From the NCBI GenBank assembly GCA_020201485.1, contig JAIVGT010000063.1, forward strand, positions 1-5,820: a DNA stretch of 5,820 nt, in the 5' to 3' direction. This document shows, piece by piece, positions 5,702 through 5,820 of this stretch. This DNA comes from Halobacteriales archaeon (GTDB lineage Archaea > Thermoplasmatota > SW-10-69-26 > JACQPN01 > JAIVGT01). Made by a program: the position numbers and the translations under genes. The notes under the pieces are model-generated. The model did not search any database and was not told where the DNA came from. It was given only the letters and a program-made list of their open reading frames with translations. Position 1 is the first letter of the stretch. Each line of letters starts with the position of its first letter.

Positions 5702-5820
5702 ACCGGCGCATGATGAGGAGAGCATCGTCCTCCGCCTGGATGCGTGGGCCAGGAACCGGGCGGGGCTGTTCGGGCAGAAGTGGCTCGGCATGACCCCCGA
5801 CCAGCGGGAAGAGGCAGTGA
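5688..5820 (+). CDS. Start of an unrecognised gene running off the window
   Basis: The frame is free of stops from TAA 5682-5684 to the window end. TTG 5688 is the only reasonable start before ATG 5793, and it has a ribosome site. The 44 visible residues begin MPGNEPAHDEESIVLRLDAW and include NRAGLFGQKWLGMTPDQREE. They look like a soluble, mixed-charge protein, but I cannot name a family. The 14-nt overlap with the zinc-finger gene suggests a coupled operon. The ATG-ATG at 5710-5715 is in another frame that closes after 27 codons and is not protein-like. Confidence 0.5.
   Translation, partial: MPGNEPAHDEESIVLRLDAWARNRAGLFGQKWLGMTPDQREEAV

Noticed and set aside
5289..5711. N-terminal extension of the minus-strand membrane protein back to 5711
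   Set aside because: The extension is Arg/Ser/Gly-rich and overlaps three better plus-strand micro-protein ORFs; protein-like composition begins at ATG 5288.
5363..5791. Minus-strand 142-residue ORF across the micro-protein cluster
   Set aside because: It lies opposite the plus-strand ORFs, which have ribosome sites and recognisable motifs; no feature supports this one.

Overview
This is a GC-rich window (roughly 70% by eye) that reads like accessory sequence from a high-GC prokaryote. I lean towards an archaeon, possibly a Thermoplasmata-like lineage. The reasons are a small VapB-like ribbon-helix-helix protein beginning MGTKTVR, a 51-residue CxxC...HARRTGH zinc-finger protein, U-tract style ends rather than long rho-independent hairpins, and the style of the secreted repeat proteins. 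This assignment is inference; a high-GC bacterium is not excluded.

The left half (1-4046) holds secreted or surface proteins. At 1-563 (+) is the C-terminal part of a 27-28-residue repeat protein (G-D-D-x-Y units). It faces a minus-strand gene at 580-2056 for a secreted eight-unit PQQ/WD40-like beta-propeller, with only 16 nt between the two stops. At 2203-2441 (+) lies a remnant of a subtilase N-terminal prodomain, without its catalytic domain. It is a diverged paralogue of the prodomain of the intact secreted subtilisin-like (S8) protease at 2637-4046 (+), whose Asp/His/Ser triad is complete. The repeat gene, the propeller (twice) and the remnant are each broken by one-base slips in or beside G/C runs. 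The protease is not broken. After repair the first two read through as full C-termini, so base-calling error in homopolymers is as likely as real decay.

The right half (4047-5820) holds small or unrecognised genes. A short convergent intergenic stretch carries a pyrimidine/U-rich tract and a small hairpin. On the minus strand, a 282-residue protein with one membrane segment (4440-5288) is followed by a 66-residue RHH antitoxin-like protein (4192-4392). The RHH stop overlaps the ATG of a 24-codon ORF (4118-4192). Divergently, on the plus strand, a tight run begins with a 45-residue Asn-rich protein built from two copies of an 18-residue unit (5402-5539). It continues with a 51-residue zinc-finger-like protein (5546-5701) and then a TTG-started ORF that runs off the window (5688-5820).

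The protease, propeller and repeat protein plausibly act outside the cell. The right-hand micro-protein cluster looks regulatory or nucleic-acid related, but its job is not established. I saw no tRNA, rRNA, CRISPR array, insertion sequence or transposase.
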